Notes under the pieces: model-generated
Told to the model about the DNA's origin: nothing
Seen by the model: the letters and a program-made list of their open reading frames with translations, nothing else
Databases searched by the model: none
NCBI GenBank assembly: GCA_036924285.1
Contig: JAYKYS010000014.1
Span: 7,812,001 to 7,876,000, forward strand
Direction of reading: 5' to 3'
DNA from: Asterella californica
Taxonomy: Eukaryota > Streptophyta > Marchantiopsida > Marchantiales > Aytoniaceae
DNA: 64,000 bases
Program-made: the position numbers and the translations under genes
In this document: positions 1 to 12,237 of the stretch, one piece after another
Layout: each line of letters begins with the position of its first letter
Numbering within the stretch: the first letter of the stretch is position 1

Positions 1-734
1 ACCTGGCCATTCCAAATGAGGTCTGCAGATTTACTCCCGAACTATCTGACATACAAAAAGAATGTATACGTGTGGAGGATCACTGTGGAGAACCAACAGT
101 CGCCCGTACAATCACTCCTCAACACCTTCCCCAACGAATTTGCCATGTCTCTGTCTACCCTGCTTGCAACCTATGCAACAGCGTAACATTCCCCAGCTCC
201 AGCTACAATTTTGATCTCCAAAACGATTCCCATAACCTTTCTAATCACTTTTCTACCCTTCCGAAAGCGCGCTTGCATCCATCGCTCGCTACCTCTTATG
301 CTCACTAGCATCGTTCCACGGTTTCCGCCTCTTTAAGCTCTCCACCAGCTCGTCCTCCACTCCCCCAAATTCACGGCAATCTCTTACACACCAGGATTAC
401 TTCCACTCTGGACCTTCCCAACCTCACTGCCTGTATATGTGATTGGCATGCATCGAGTCTGCACCATATCACTCGCGGACATTTTTAGTGCCAACTACTC
501 ATCTTAAGATGACAGTTTGTAGACTCTCCAAACAGCTCCCCCTATACCGCCACAAGGACGAGTAAATGAAAAAAGGAGATGAGTTCTAGAGGAGGAAAGG
601 AGGAAGAATCATCCCGCAATGTCTGTAACTTCAAAATCTTTAAGTACTCACCTGACCACATCTTGCATCGCGAACAAGCATATATGTCAACTTCCAACAC
701 AGCTGGAGTTCATGAGCTCATCCGATCCCCAAGA
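1..734. other. Left flank, no recognisable gene
   Basis: Short open frames only, with no domain I recognise. The sequence is unlike the unit that begins near 735, where similarity to 47004 onward starts abruptly. This marks a break in the first copy of the long-TIR unit, whose left terminal region is missing here. Confidence 0.5.
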
Positions 735-828
735 AAGCAAGAGAGAGCATCATAGCAATCTTTACATGGGAGCCCAGAGAGCTAGATGAACTCCAGCTGC
801 GTAGAAAGCAAACAAACATATTTTCTTC

Positions 829-1188
829 CTAAGCCAGTGTTGAAGTGCACACGATAGGAAGTGCGGGTAAACGATCTTTCCGTGTCAAAGTATATTCACT
901 GAAGCACCATAGCAAGATGCTTCCAGTATCATTCGCGTTCCGGGTAAGCGAGCAGAAAGCACGTACACTAGAACTACACCAAGCAGGATAGACGGGAGAA
1001 TGAGATTTTAAATTCGGATGATATGTCCATAAGGTAACCTCGTCTAGCGGTTCCACTGTCGCTCCAGTCCGCTCGCTGGCCGTTTCAAGATCTGTAAAAC
1101 ATGAATAATCCGCGGATGCTTTAGCCCTCCAGTAACGGTTCCGCAGTTTTGAACTTTGCAGCTTCATGTTTGTTAATCCGTTATACAA
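829..1188 (-). CDS. Conserved 119-codon frame of the long-TIR unit, copy 1
   Basis: This open frame starts at an ATG and stays open at the same length, 119 codons, in all three copies (here, 13622-13981 plus, 47096-47455 minus). I recognise no domain. The product would be Cys/Ser/Trp-containing, with no obvious signal peptide or membrane segment. Against copy 3 I count six residue changes (for example Met8Thr, Lys9Arg, Arg16Gln, Thr103Arg), so amino-acid-changing substitutions are common and purifying selection is not evident. It may be a captured exon or simply non-coding sequence that has stayed open because the copies are young. Confidence 0.3.
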   Translation of the reverse strand: MYNGLTNMKLQSSKLRNRYWRAKASADYSCFTDLETASERTGATVEPLDEVTLWTYHPNLKSHSPVYPAWCSSSVRAFCSLTRNANDTGSILLWCFSEYTLTRKDRLPALPIVCTSTLA

Positions 1189-1526
1189 GAGTCCGTTAGA
1201 TCGGAAGGTAGAAAGAACACTACAAATTGCTCTGTCGATTAGAGAGTTTTACGTTCTTTTGAGCTTTAATATCTTTAAGGAGAAAGAAGCGTTGATAGCG
1301 ATTGAGTGAGAGAATGGTGAACATCCAAGTGAAGTTATGGTATTAGTTCGAGGACTTGACTACCCTGTAACGATTTGTAGACGGTGAACTCAGTATTTGG
1401 TTTTGGCGGTGCTGTTTTATGACAGTCTGAGAGAGTAAGGGAGTTCGAGGTCCGAAGGTCTCGACCAGCGGGGGAAGATTGTGAGCAGCAAATAAGAGAG
1501 ATCCGTGATTTGCAGACGGAGAGAAG

Positions 1527-2199
1527 ATGGCACACATTGACACGGAGAAGCATGTTGCGACTGGAGACAAAGTCGAAGTCGGGAACATCAAGGATGGGAT
1601 AATCTTTTGGAGATTAGTTCATTTTTGTGCACTTTATGAGCATTGCATCGAAGAGGAAGTACAAAGCAAGGTGCAAGTCAAAGGAAAGAAACAAGATTTT
1701 AGTCGTAAACAGACTCGCGTGCACGAAACGGAGGAGAGGAATGAGGATGAAATCCAAAAAGGAGAACTCAGCAAGGATCAGGATATTGAGACGGATCGAG
1801 ACCAGTGCAAGTTGTTGGCATCAGAAGAGATGAATGAAGCGACAGGTCGAGGAAAGATGTTTACTGCAGAAAGAGGACAGCAACCAGATAAACATAGACA
1901 AAGTTTTAGTTCAGTGCTACAACATGTTCCACCAGACGCAAAAGAGTAACAAGTTAGAAAAGAACTTACCGATAAGAGAAAAATCGCTGAGCACAGATGA
2001 CAAGAGATGCACACGGAGCACTGGTGACAAGCGTGCAGTTGTTAGTCCCAAGCAGAAACAGCAGATGATAAACAACCATCGTCCGGAATGGATGGATAGG
2101 ATCAGGATTTGTCATAGAGAAGCAAAAATACGAAAAAATCATCTTTTAAGTTCAACAGATGTTCCACGGAATATCAAACTCTCTCCTAGAAATATCTAA
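1527..2199 (+). pseudogene. Charged hypothetical protein, copy 1 (frameshifted)
   Basis: Two overlapping frames (1527-1949 and 1834-2199) together match the single 236-codon frame of copy 3 at 47794-48504. Copy 1 has lost a short segment near 1930, where copy 3 encodes a Glu/Lys-rich insert, and this shifts the frame. The product is rich in Lys, Glu, Gln and Arg with no domain I recognise. The break suggests that copy 1 cannot make the full protein. Confidence 0.4.
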
Positions 2200-2639
2200 G
2201 AGTTTACGGATGGGATGGAGATACTGGAAATAGAAAACATTCGTATTGTGGAGGATTGATCCAAACGATTGGGTCATCAAATATCTTAGATCACTTACGG
2301 ATCGATCAAAAGTGCATGGATGACCTTGAGGCAGATCAAAAGTGCATGGATGACCTTCAGGCAGTTGAATTCCAAGCAAGATGCACAGGTTAAGACAAAG
2401 GCAGCCGGGGAGATTTCGGTACATTGCCGACTGCAAAGGCAATATCCGAATGAGCTGGATAAAAGATAAGCTGAAAGTCATTGGTGCAGGTTTGAAGAGA
2501 TCATGCATGGATACTTTTAGACCTCCGGTATGTCTAGTGTTCAGTTGTCCAGAGCGTTCGGTTTCGGAATGACAAGACACAGCAGTGAGAGCCCACTGCC
2601 CCTGAACAATGTAAGGGTGATCCCTGAGCAATATCTGAG

Positions 2640-3537
2640 TTCGTAAAAGATTACATCGCCACGCCCAAGCCAAATGGATATCAAAGTCTACACACGACGG
2701 TGATACCATTCGGCTCAAAAACGTACTTTCCTCTGGAGATACAGGTAACTGCACGTTCTTGAATAATGATTCTGGTTGTGCTTGTTGTTTGGACGTAGAA
2801 GTATGTGAGAAGTTCTGGTCTCTACTGTTTGGATGTAGTCACTGAGTCCTTGTTTTGACCTCTTATTCTCGTTCATTTGAGCATGAAGTATTCGCCGTCA
2901 CTTATCTTTTGTTTCTTATACTTTTGTAGATAAGAACAGAGGAGATGGATAAGGTCGCTGACTGGGGCATTGCCGCTCACCTCAGTGGAAAAGGCAACGA
3001 TAATTGTAACGCAAACTCAAATGGTTCTTATTCTGGAAATGGAGTTCTTGTAACGAATGGATCCACTCAACATGGAATCAGAATCTGAATGATGCAGAAA
3101 TTGCGCGCAGGGTAAGGGAAGGACGGTTAGGCTGTTGTTCCTCTTTTGTCTTCTTTGTAAAGCTTGACGAAGTCTGAAACCCGATACATAGGACGATCTC
3201 ATTGGGCGCTATCGTTGTAAATACAAGCGGCTTCTTGTTGCAGGTAAGTTGATTGAAATTCTATACGTGAATGGCAGGAGGAGTTTATCGGCAACATGAC
3301 TTCGCGAGAATTTCTCTACACGATCACCGGGGATTTACTCGGCAGTCGTGTCTTCGTCTTTACATCGAAAGGAGAGTTGAAGCCACGTTTTACTACCTGT
3401 GCTTTATTGTGTGAGGTCAGAGGGTGTACGAGAGTCTTGGCGTCTGACTATCCGTTGGAATGTTTTCCAGGTGAGAACCTTCCTAAGGGTGCCACGGTTG
3501 TCACACAGATGTCGGGAATAACATGGTAGCTGCGAAG
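2640..3537 (+). pseudogene. RSH1-like (p)ppGpp synthetase fragment, copy 1
   Basis: RSH proteins make and degrade (p)ppGpp, in plants within the plastid. Four exon-like blocks match the RSH1 type. 2640-2744 encodes the synthetase segment containing NGYQSLHTTV and ending PLEIQ. 2930-3111 begins IRTEEMD and reads ADWGIAAH. 3266-3376 encodes REWQEEFIGNMTSREF and LLGSRVFVF at the start of the TGS domain. 3471-3537 encodes NLPKGATVV and, in another frame, GNNMVAAK. The first intron is a clean GT-AG (2745-2929). Defects: the 5' splice site after 3376 reads TT where copy 3 has GT; the join before REWQ is out of frame; a gap between GATVV and the His before GNNMVAAK removes about six conserved codons plus one base. 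The hydrolase (HD) domain, most of the synthetase and the ACT end are absent. It is a gene fragment, not a working gene. Confidence 0.85.
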
Positions 3538-4613
3538 GTATGCAGTCGTGCATCTCGCTTTTGGACGGGAGTAATCAGTAGGGCAGTGAGTCAAGTTTTC
3601 TTCCCGAACTTGTTTTGTAAGTTGAACCGAAGTGTGCGACGTTTAAGGGTGTTGCTGTTGCTGTTCTTGTGAGAGATGAAAGTCGTTCTTGTACGGGAGG
3701 ACGTTGTCGTCAGCTCTTCCAGGTTACCATACTTAAGAATTTACATGGCTTTAGTCTTAAGATTCAGGAATCTCCTTCTGGAACTTAGAATTCAGAAAGA
3801 AACGGACGGCTGATGAGTGGAATGCTCAAAGATGTATAGGATAAGAGCATCTCCACCCCTAAAATACATGCGTTAAAGATAGTTTTATCTTTATTTTTGA
3901 GTTAGGGAATAAAGGATCTTTATCTTAAAGATGAATTTGCCACACATATAACTTTTTTAATGGATCTTTGATATTAAAAATATATATAAATGAAGTGTTT
4001 CATTGCATGACAGATTCATAGGTTATAACAAGGTAATCGGCAAGTCGAATCTATGAAAAGTGTCATAATGGTCTGATATTGTGTTCACAAATTTTATTGT
4101 GATTTTTAAGTTGGAGAATTACGATATTTTTCAAAGAATGTATTAAATTAGAGAGTAGTAAGAAGATTAACTGTGGGAAGGTTTTCTCTAATTGGTTAGA
4201 GGAGCTGCTCCAATGCACTATCAGAAGTGAATTATGCCTTTGGAGGGTGTCCTCGAGGCAGTAGCAGATTAGAATCTCCTAAAATGCAATGCATTACTTT
4301 GGTGTTCACACTCAAATTTATGTTATTTTTATTCAAGTTGATTCAAACTTGGTAGTGCTGATATGTAATATGCAGCTCTCCATGCAAGTATTTGCTATGA
4401 AATAGTTAGTACATTATGCTTTCTAATTCACTATCTTATCCAATGGCATTCAAATTCAAGGCAAGCAAGGCCTTACGACCTTTAAAGCCACTTAAATACT
4501 CATAGAATGAAAATCTGAAACCTGGATAGTGCTTTAGCATAAATTTCTCAGTATGGAACTATTCGAGTGATTAATTTGGACTCGGGAATTATCTCCGAAT
4601 CGGAAGCTGGATT
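3538..4613. other. AT-rich non-coding part of the long-TIR unit
   Basis: No gene seen. It contains 'GAGCATCTCCA' near 3846, a motif often found at the ends of small plant DNA transposons, followed by an AT-rich stretch with the inverted words TAAAGATA and TATCTTTA. An embedded MITE-like sequence is possible but I did not find a matching second terminus. The same stretch recurs in copies 2 and 3. Confidence 0.3.
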
Positions 4614-4725
4614 ATTCACCTGGCTCAAGTTAGGGAAGTTAATTCAAATCTAAATTATAAATAATTCTTGAACTTACGTCCATGCGGTGCAGGTTCGAAC
4701 CCCGTTGCCAAGAGGGCTCAAAAGA
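4614..4725 (+). repeat. tRNA-like (SINE-like) stretch, copy 1
   Basis: An A-box-like word TGGCTCAAGTTAGG (4621-4634) is followed about 60 bases later by GGTTCGAACCC (4692-4702), a match to the pol III B box. The arms do not fold into a convincing tRNA and no CCA-side acceptor stem pairs. A decayed tRNA-derived SINE is the best guess. The same pair of boxes occurs in copies 2 and 3. Confidence 0.35.
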
Positions 4726-5165
4726 AGCCTGAACAAAACATTACAGCGGCATAGTTCCGCGCCTTACACATAAAAATGACATAACAATGAGATTATCCCA
4801 CGGCACCCAACAAACTAGATCTCAAGACCTAAAAATACGACCTAACTAAATTGTGTCCGTTAACGAATTGTTATGTCATTCGAATAAGTGATTATATAAA
4901 GGTAAATAGTGAGTCCTTGTTTGATTCTTTGATACGATGTTTCTTATTTCTAGTATTATTGAAGCTGATTTTTAATGTTATTTTCAGAATATTGTTGGAT
5001 CTGTTTTTAGGCCTCTTTCCCAGTGAGCATTTCTGCAGCCGCCTAGAGTCTAGGCATAGCTGATGAACGATGACAACACTGAAGCTCAGCAGCGTGACAG
5101 GCTCGGAGATCTTGTTTGCTTCGGCTGACGACCCAAGTTTTAGAAGGTCTAGAACTAGTAGAGAT

Positions 5166-7400
5166 ATTCTTGTCTCTCTCTTTTGGCGTGATGAAACGGG
5201 AGGCTTCGAGATCTTTACTAGTGGGGATCTTTTCTACTAACACGTCAACTCTCTTTAGAGATAATCCTTGCTCATCAGAAATCCAGGGTTGCGGTAGATC
5301 ATCATCCCATCTTCTGGCTTGACGTTACGGGAATGCATTAAACTAAGTCTTTTTACTATTAGAGGTGTCCAAGTGAAGAGAGAAGATTTCCGAATGTCTG
5401 AAAGGATATAAGATAGTAACGCAGTCACGTCTAGCCGAGTACAGTCGAACTTTGTAATATACCATAGTTTCGTCCATGGCTTCCCTACAAGCTCTGAAAA
5501 GAAAAGGGAACACCTGTGCCACGCGGATACACGTGTGAAAAGTTTACAGGGCGACCCTTAACGCAAAGAAAAAAGAAAAGTCGATGTAGATATCTGTCGA
5601 AGGAAAAATGAAAGGGTAATCCTACCGTCATCTTTTGAGATGATCGCAAAGATTTAGGCTGTATCTGTATCCGAAGCTTAACCTTCGCTTGACCTTAAGC
5701 TTCTTCGATCAGTAAATATAAGAAGCTGTAGCTCGGACGACTATCTAAACTTCTGCACCATCGGCTGAATATACAGGACTTATCTGCGATGGCATCCGCA
5801 ACCGAGAATCATAAAACTTACCGTTGACGTGTTTCTGCACTTTACTGTTATACCAGTTGGTACTGATGAGGCATGGGAGTCAAAACAGTTACGAACATGT
5901 GAACGGGAAAACAACGAAACTAATGTATAATTATGGTACATGCGGCTTCCATACACATACATCTTCTCATACAAACAGGACAGAGAGACAACCCGAACAG
6001 GATAACTACTAACATCTAATTACATTTTCTTTTTTATTATTCGATCTATTAACATGTATTAATTACTTTATCGTGTCACCCAACTAGTACTGTAGATTCA
6101 GAAGGCGTAGTGTATAATTACGTTCTTTACGTAAAGTGAACACTCGATAGTCTGATAATCGAGCAGTGTCGATATAGCTATAGATGAACGGTAATTTTGT
6201 TCGCTACCCTCGTAATTCAAGTAGACTTTCCCTTCTACGAATATCTGAGACTGAATCCTCACAAAACGACACGTCTCTGTGGTCACTTGCCTTGCGCCTT
6301 CGGAAGGAATGATTTCTTGACAGTGGAAGTAGCCGCAAAAGAATCTAAGCTTAAGGAGCGACTGGTTACCGTATTCTGCTTAGTGAGGTCAGCTTGAAAG
6401 CATGAGCAGCGGCTGAAGCTAGCTGTTGTGGACTGCTGAACTCTAATGCGAACGGTGGAGTTTTAAAACTACAGCTCAGGTTTAACTTGACGTTGCTAGC
6501 TAGACGGTATGTAATCAGCAAGAGCTGCTTAATATCCTGTGACTGTTCAAGCTTTTCCATCTCGAATCATCTCAGCCTTACAGATATCAGACTTGATCAT
6601 TATGTATAACATATTAGCTTGAGATAATACATTACATGCAGAGGCTGCCTACGAGAACGTAACACCTTAACAATTATATACGACCATCATGACAATGTTA
6701 TACTACTAAGATCAAATCAGTTTTCCTCGGTATTTGGTCGTGGTGAATTTGCTGACGGCCACAGATCTGTCAGTGAGTATATACTTATTAGTTATGCCTA
6801 GATAGCTTGCAGTTTGAGGTTTGCTTTTCTGACTCACTTGGTAGTTACCTCAAGCTCCATATCGTTCAACCCGCTTCCATCTCGTGCGAGGAGCCAGCAG
6901 TCATGATCAGACTCAGATCAGTGGTGAAGTGGATCTTCTGAGTTCAAATGATTACTGGTCTTTAGTGATGTGCCGTAGCAAACACACATGTACATCGATC
7001 CGACAACATTCAATCTGACGGTGACATATGCACGAGCCGGATGCAACGAAACATGATACGAGTGCTAACCTCGCACCTGTCAAGCTCTTGCACAGCGAAC
7101 AAGTCAACTTCGAATTCCCACTACCATTTGTTCAGACAAACTGAAACACAAGCCGAGGTTCCACTGATTGAGAGTATAGCTTAAAACCTCCGTAAATCTT
7201 GAAACAACCTCACAAAAACTGCAAACTATCAAACGTCCTTCTTTACAGATGTCTGTGGAAAAAGAAAAACATAGAATTCATATATATATATATACTTAAA
7301 AACTTGACAATGCATATGGAACGATAGAAAGTAGCTCCATGTTTCTGAAAGTTCTAAACTACGTACCTAGCAACATATATAGTCTATAAACTCTTATATC
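5166..7400. other. Interior of the long-TIR unit, no recognised gene
   Basis: This part is present in copies 1 and 3 (near 51521-53750) and missing from copy 2. Only frames of about 60-80 codons are open, and several of these are open in both copies (for example 6197-6397 and 52544-52744, plus). A run of alternating TA near 7280 differs in length between copies. I recognise no domain. Confidence 0.4.
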
Positions 7401-7411
7401 TGTGACATGAT

Positions 7412-8690
7412 TCAAAAGTAAAAGTACAAGAATGTAATCACTGTATCCATTGGATCAATATCTGAGTCTAAGTATGGTTCATCATCGGACTCAGGAACGC
7501 TCCAGGACCATCTCGAACTCCACCAAGACTTTAGTCTACTGTAAATCGTAAACTTCATCGGTTCAGTTTCAAAGTCTGAAGATTGTTCACCATCAGACTC
7601 AGGATCACTCCTGGACCAACGCGAACTCCATCGGTACCAAGACTTCACTGTACTGTAAATAGTAAACTTTTCTTCTTCATCGCACTTCTCCTTCTGGAAC
7701 TTCTCTTTGTCCCAATTCCAATTGCAATTTCCCAAAAGTCCCTTGAGTGAAGTGTATTTTGTTGCTGACGGTAAATTTGGCTGCAAGATCTTTGCAGATG
7801 CTTCTGATGAACCCCAGGAAAAATATTTCCTTAGCGGAGATTCATGTGAAATCTTCTCTCTGTATCTATAACTGGATTCTTCCTTGGTTCGGGCAGCGAC
7901 ATAATTGTTTGCCTCATCACTTCCCAACGTAGAAAGCGGATTTACTGCCGAACTTGTAGATCCTATCGGGATCGATATCCCCTCTTCCACTCCATACCAT
8001 TTCGCATCATAGAGGGAAATTAAATACTCCATGTCTGTTTTCGACTGAGTTTCTCGTTCGTGAGCCGATACGCCTGATTTGGACTGCGAAAGCTGAGTAA
8101 CTATCTCCATCTCGCACTTCACCTTCTGGAACTTCTCTTTGTCCCAATTCCAATTGCAACTTCCCACGGACAGTTCTCTCTTCTCTGAAATCATCAGTGA
8201 AGTGTAATTTGTTCCTGATGGTAACTTTCGCTGCAAGATCTTTGCAGATGCTTCTGATGAACCCCAGGAAAAATATTTCCTTAGCGGAGATTCATGTGAA
8301 ATCTTCTCTCTGTATCTATTACTGGATTTTTCCTTTGGTTTCGGTAGAGACTAGAACGTCCGACATAATTGTTTGCCTCATCACTTTCCAACGTAGAAAG
8401 CGGATTTACTGCCGAACTTGTAGATCCTATCGGGATCGACATCCCTCTTCCACTCCATACCATTTCGCATCATAGAGGGAAATTAAATACTCCACGTCTG
8501 TTTTCGACTGAGTTTCTCGTTCGTGAGCCGATTCGTCTGATTTGGACTGCGAAAGCTGAGTCGACTCTTTCCAGTCGCGAGGGACAGGAGCTGATTTCTC
8601 ATCAATGATGAATGTGTTTTCCAAAGGACACATATTAACACTCACGAACTCAGCAATGCTGAGTACTGTAGACCACGCTTTTGCTGCACA
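7412..8690 (-). pseudogene. Modular Trp-rich ORF in the right terminal repeat, copy 1
   Basis: Reading right to left, the frame begins around 8690 with a segment reading LSIAEFVSVNMCPLENTF. It then carries two tandem modules of roughly 130 residues, each with the landmarks ERETQSKTD, ISLYDAKWYGVEEG, SAVNPLS, SDEANNYV, KYFSWGSSEASAKIL and NCNWNWDKEKF or SCNWNWDKEKF. The C-terminal part repeats KSW-SSRWS with an acidic Asp/Glu/Ser tail. The 274-codon piece 7412-8236 is open; the N-terminal part is split by frameshifts near 8240-8430. I know no family with this layout. The same gene occurs in both termini of copy 3, so it belongs to the terminal inverted repeat. It could encode an element function or be a captured host gene. 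Confidence 0.5.
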
Positions 8691-9096
8691 TGCAGCCTGT
8701 TCTCCTGTAATCTCCTTAATGCATATGTTATTACCCGCTTTCCGATATTTTCTTAACGATGCTAGTTATCCCGATCGATTAAGAATGCTAGTTATCATGA
8801 TGAGACAATCTGTACTTGTCGCCGAGACAATCTGTACTTCGCGACAAGTAGAGATTATGGAATGCTAACCCCGCAATGTGTTTCCTGAACCGTAGCACTG
8901 AATGCACTCTTTCTTTCTTACTCCACTGTACTCCCTCCACCAAAACGCTTATCACTCGTTCTCCAGATCTCGAACTCTATAGTGCTAGCTAAATGCGAAA
9001 ACATTCCAAAGTAAAAGAACCTTCGCTATCGACAGCAGACCAAATACTCAAGTGAGCTGAATTGCTCAGTGATACGAGTGAGTAGACAATACGCAA

Positions 9097-9148
9097 CTTC
9101 TATGTGTACCGTACATATAACTTGAAAAGCAAACGGTACACATAGAAG
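9097..9148. repeat. Subterminal 16-bp hairpin, copy 1
   Basis: Arm CTTCTATGTGTACCGT (9097-9112) is perfectly complementary to ACGGTACACATAGAAG (9133-9148), with a 20-base loop. It lies about 0.5 kb inside the right end of the unit and recurs at both ends of copy 3. Its position suggests a structural or protein-binding role, but none is shown. Confidence 0.8.
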
Positions 9149-10129
9149 CTGTCGCAGCTGATTCCCGTTGAATTAGCGCCTAGGTGCCAAAGCCCGGGGG
9201 ACCGTTGGAATTCGATTTTCCAGATAAATTCATCCAATCAACGAGTATCAGCTGAGACGTTAATTTTGAAATCATCGACACGCTTCGGGTAAGACTGCGA
9301 CCATAATTTACAAACGTTAGTACCATCTTTGCACTGAAGCTGGTGAACTGATGTTACTAAAACAGTTTATGCAGTTGAACTGCGATTTGCTTGACTACTT
9401 AACTTTCAACGTGAAAATCCATGCCACCTCGTTTGAAGTCAGATTACACAAGTTAAAGCACGATTAACAGTGCAGAACGTCTGAGAAATCTCAAATGGTA
9501 GAAAGCACCGCTTAGAGGGCTTTACCATAGTATACTTCCAGCATAATTAGCTGTGATTTTCTGACCATTTAGTGTTAAGACTCTCAACATGATTACAAAC
9601 ATTTCTGACAAGTCTAGAATAATCTGCCCTTCTTAGCTTGAATATTTCCAAATCTCAAATTTTTATTTCATTATAATAACACCGAATAAATATCTCTACT
9701 AGTTCTAGACCTTCAAAACTTGGGTCGTCAACCGAAGCAGACAAGATCTCCGAGCCTGTCACGCTGCTGAGCTTCAGTGTTGTCATCGTTCATTAGCTAT
9801 GCCTAGACTCTAGGCGGCTGCAGAAATGCTCACTGGGAAAGAGGCCTAAAAACAGATCCAACAATATTCTGAAAATAACATTAAAAATCAGCTTCAATAA
9901 TACTAGAAATAAGAAACATCGTATCAAAGAATCAAACAAGGACTCGCTATTTACCTTTATATAATCACTTATTCGAATGACATAACAATTCGTTAACGGA
10001 CACAATTTAGTTAGGTCGTATTTTTAGGTCTTGAGATCTAGTTTGTTGGGTGCCGTGGGATAATCTCATTGTTATGTCATTTTTATGTGTAAGGCGCGGA
10101 ACTATGCCGCTGTAATGTTTTGTTCAGGC

Positions 10130-10240
10130 TTCTTTTGAGCCCTCTTGGCAACGGGGTTCGAACCTGCACCGCATGGACGTAAGTTCAAGAATTATTTATA
10201 ATTTAGATTTGAATTAACTTCCCTAACTTGAGCCAGGTGA
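10130..10240 (-). repeat. tRNA-like (SINE-like) stretch, copy 2
   Basis: Inverted copy of the stretch at 4614-4725. The B-box-like word is at 10154-10164 on the minus strand. It carries the same limits: box motifs present, no convincing cloverleaf. Confidence 0.3.
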
Positions 10241-11330
10241 ATAATCCAGCTTCCGATTCGGAGATAATTCCCGAGTCCAAATTAATCACTCGAATAGTTC
10301 CATACTGAGAAATTTATGCTAAAGCACTATCCAGGTTTCAGATTTTCATTCTATGAGTATTTAAGTGGCTTTAAAGGTCGTAAGGCCTTGCTTGCCTTGA
10401 ATTTGAATGCCATTGGATAAGATAGTGAATTAGAAAGCATAATGTACTAACTATTTCATAGCAAATACTTGCATGGAGAGCTGCTTATTAGATATCAGAA
10501 CTACCAAGTTTGAATCAACTTGAATAAAAATAACATAAATTTGAGTGTGAACACCAAAGTAATGCATTGCATTTTAGGAGATTCTAATCTGCTACTGCCT
10601 CGAGGACACCCTCCAAAGGCATAATTCACTTCTGATAGTGCATTGGAGCAGCTCCTCTAACCAATTAGAGAAAACCTTCCCACAGTTAATCTTCTTACTA
10701 CTCTCTAATTTAATACATTCTTTGAAAATATATCGTAATTCTCCAGCTTAAAAATCACAATAAAATTTGTGAGCACAATATCAGACCATTATGACACTTT
10801 TCATAGATTCGACTTGCCGATTTCCTTGTTATAACCTATGAATCTGTTTCATGCAATGAAACACTTCATCTATATATTATTTTTAATATCAAAGATCCAT
10901 TAAAAAAGTTATATGTGTGGCAAATTTATCTTTAAGATAAAGATCCTTTATTCCCTAACTCAAAAATAAAGATAAAACTATCTTTAACGCATGTATTTTA
11001 GGGGTGGAGATGCTCTTATCCTATACATCTATGAGCATTCCACTCATCAGCCGTCCGTTTCTTTCTGAATTCTAAGTTCCAGAAGGAGATTCCTGAATCT
11101 TAAGACTAAAGCCATGTAAATTCTTAAGTATGGTAACCTGGAAGAGCTGAGGACAACGTCCTCCCGTACAAGAACGACTTTCATCTCTCACAAGAACAGC
11201 AACAGCAACACCCTTAAACGTCGCACACTTCGGTTCAACTTACAAAACAAGTTCGGGAAGAAAACTTGACTCACTGCCCTACTGATTACTCCCGTCCAAA
11301 AGCGAGATGCACGACTGCATACCTTCGCAG

Positions 11331-12237
11331 CTACCATGTTATTCCCGACATCTGTGTGACAACCGTGGCACCCTTAGGAAGGTTCTCACCTGGAAAACAT
11401 TCCAACGGATAGTCAGACGCCAAGACTCTCGTACACCCTCTGACCTCACACAATAAAGCACAGGTAGTAAAACGTGGCTTCAACTCTCGTTTCGATGTAA
11501 AGACGAAGACACGACTGCCGAGTAAATCCCCGGTGATCGTGTAGAGAAATTCTCGCGAAGTCATGTTGCCGATAAACTCCTCCTGCCATTCACGTATAGA
11601 ATTTCAATCAACTTACCTGCAACAAGAAGCCGCTTGTATTTACAACGATAGCGCCCAATGAGATCGTCCTATGTATCGGGTTTCAGACTTCGTCAAGCTT
11701 TACAAAGAAGACAAAAGAGGAACAACAGCCTAACCGTCCTTCCCTTACCCTGCGCGCAATTTCTGCAATCATTCAGATTCTGATTCCAACCATGTTGAGT
11801 GGATCCATTCGTTACAAGAACTCCATTTCCAGAATAAGAACCATTTGAGTTTGCGTTACAATTATCGTTGCCTTTTCCACTGAGGTGAGCGGCAATCCCC
11901 CAGTCAGCGACCTTATCCATCTCCTCTGTTCTTATCTACAAAAGTATAAGAAACAAAAGATAAGTGACGGCGAATACTTCATGCTCAAATGAACGAGAAT
12001 AAGAGGTCAAAACAAGGACTCAGTGACTATATCCAAACAGTAGAGACCAGAACTTCTCACATACTTCTACGTCCAAACAACAAGCACAACCAGAATCATT
12101 ATTCAAGAACGTGCAGTTACATGTATCTCCAGAGGAAAGTACGTTTTTGAGCCGAATGGTATCACCGTCGTGTGTAGACTTTGATATCCATTTGGCATCC
12201 ATTTGGCTTGGGCGTGGTGATGTAATCGTTTACGAAC
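11331..12237 (-). pseudogene. RSH1-like (p)ppGpp synthetase fragment, copy 2
   Basis: This holds the same four exon-like blocks as copy 1, inverted. The NGYQSLH block (about 12237-12121) carries an 11-bp duplication (ATCCATTTGGC twice), which shifts the frame, and the exon end preceding GTAACT is changed from CAG to CAT. The block starting MDKVADWGIAAH is at 11920-11730. The TGS-start block (11331-11564) has the same TT in place of the 5' splice GT as copy 1, and the same gap after GATVV. The shared splice-site change groups copies 1 and 2 against copy 3. Confidence 0.8.

Larger units (their letters stand above)
735..9687 (+). mobile_element. Long-TIR unit, copy 1 (left terminus missing)
   Basis: This stretch runs colinear with 47004-56042, with small indels and scattered substitutions. 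It contains in order the ORF119 frame (minus), a charged-protein frame (plus), four RSH1-like exons (plus), a tRNA-like stretch, a 2.2 kb part with no recognised gene, the modular terminal ORF (minus) and the right terminus with a hairpin at 9097-9148. The left terminal inverted repeat present in copy 3 is absent. At the right end, similarity to copy 3 continues about 31 bp beyond the part shared with the left terminus (9657-9687). Copies 1 and 3 therefore share flanking DNA and may derive from segmental duplication rather than two insertions. No transposase was recognised, so any movement would need one in trans. Confidence 0.75.

Noticed and set aside
2640..3537. Functional RSH gene
   Set aside because: Missing catalytic domains, lost splice site, and frame-breaking gaps shared between copies.
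4614..4725. Functional tRNA gene
   Set aside because: A- and B-box words are present but the arms do not pair into a cloverleaf; kept only as a SINE-like remnant.
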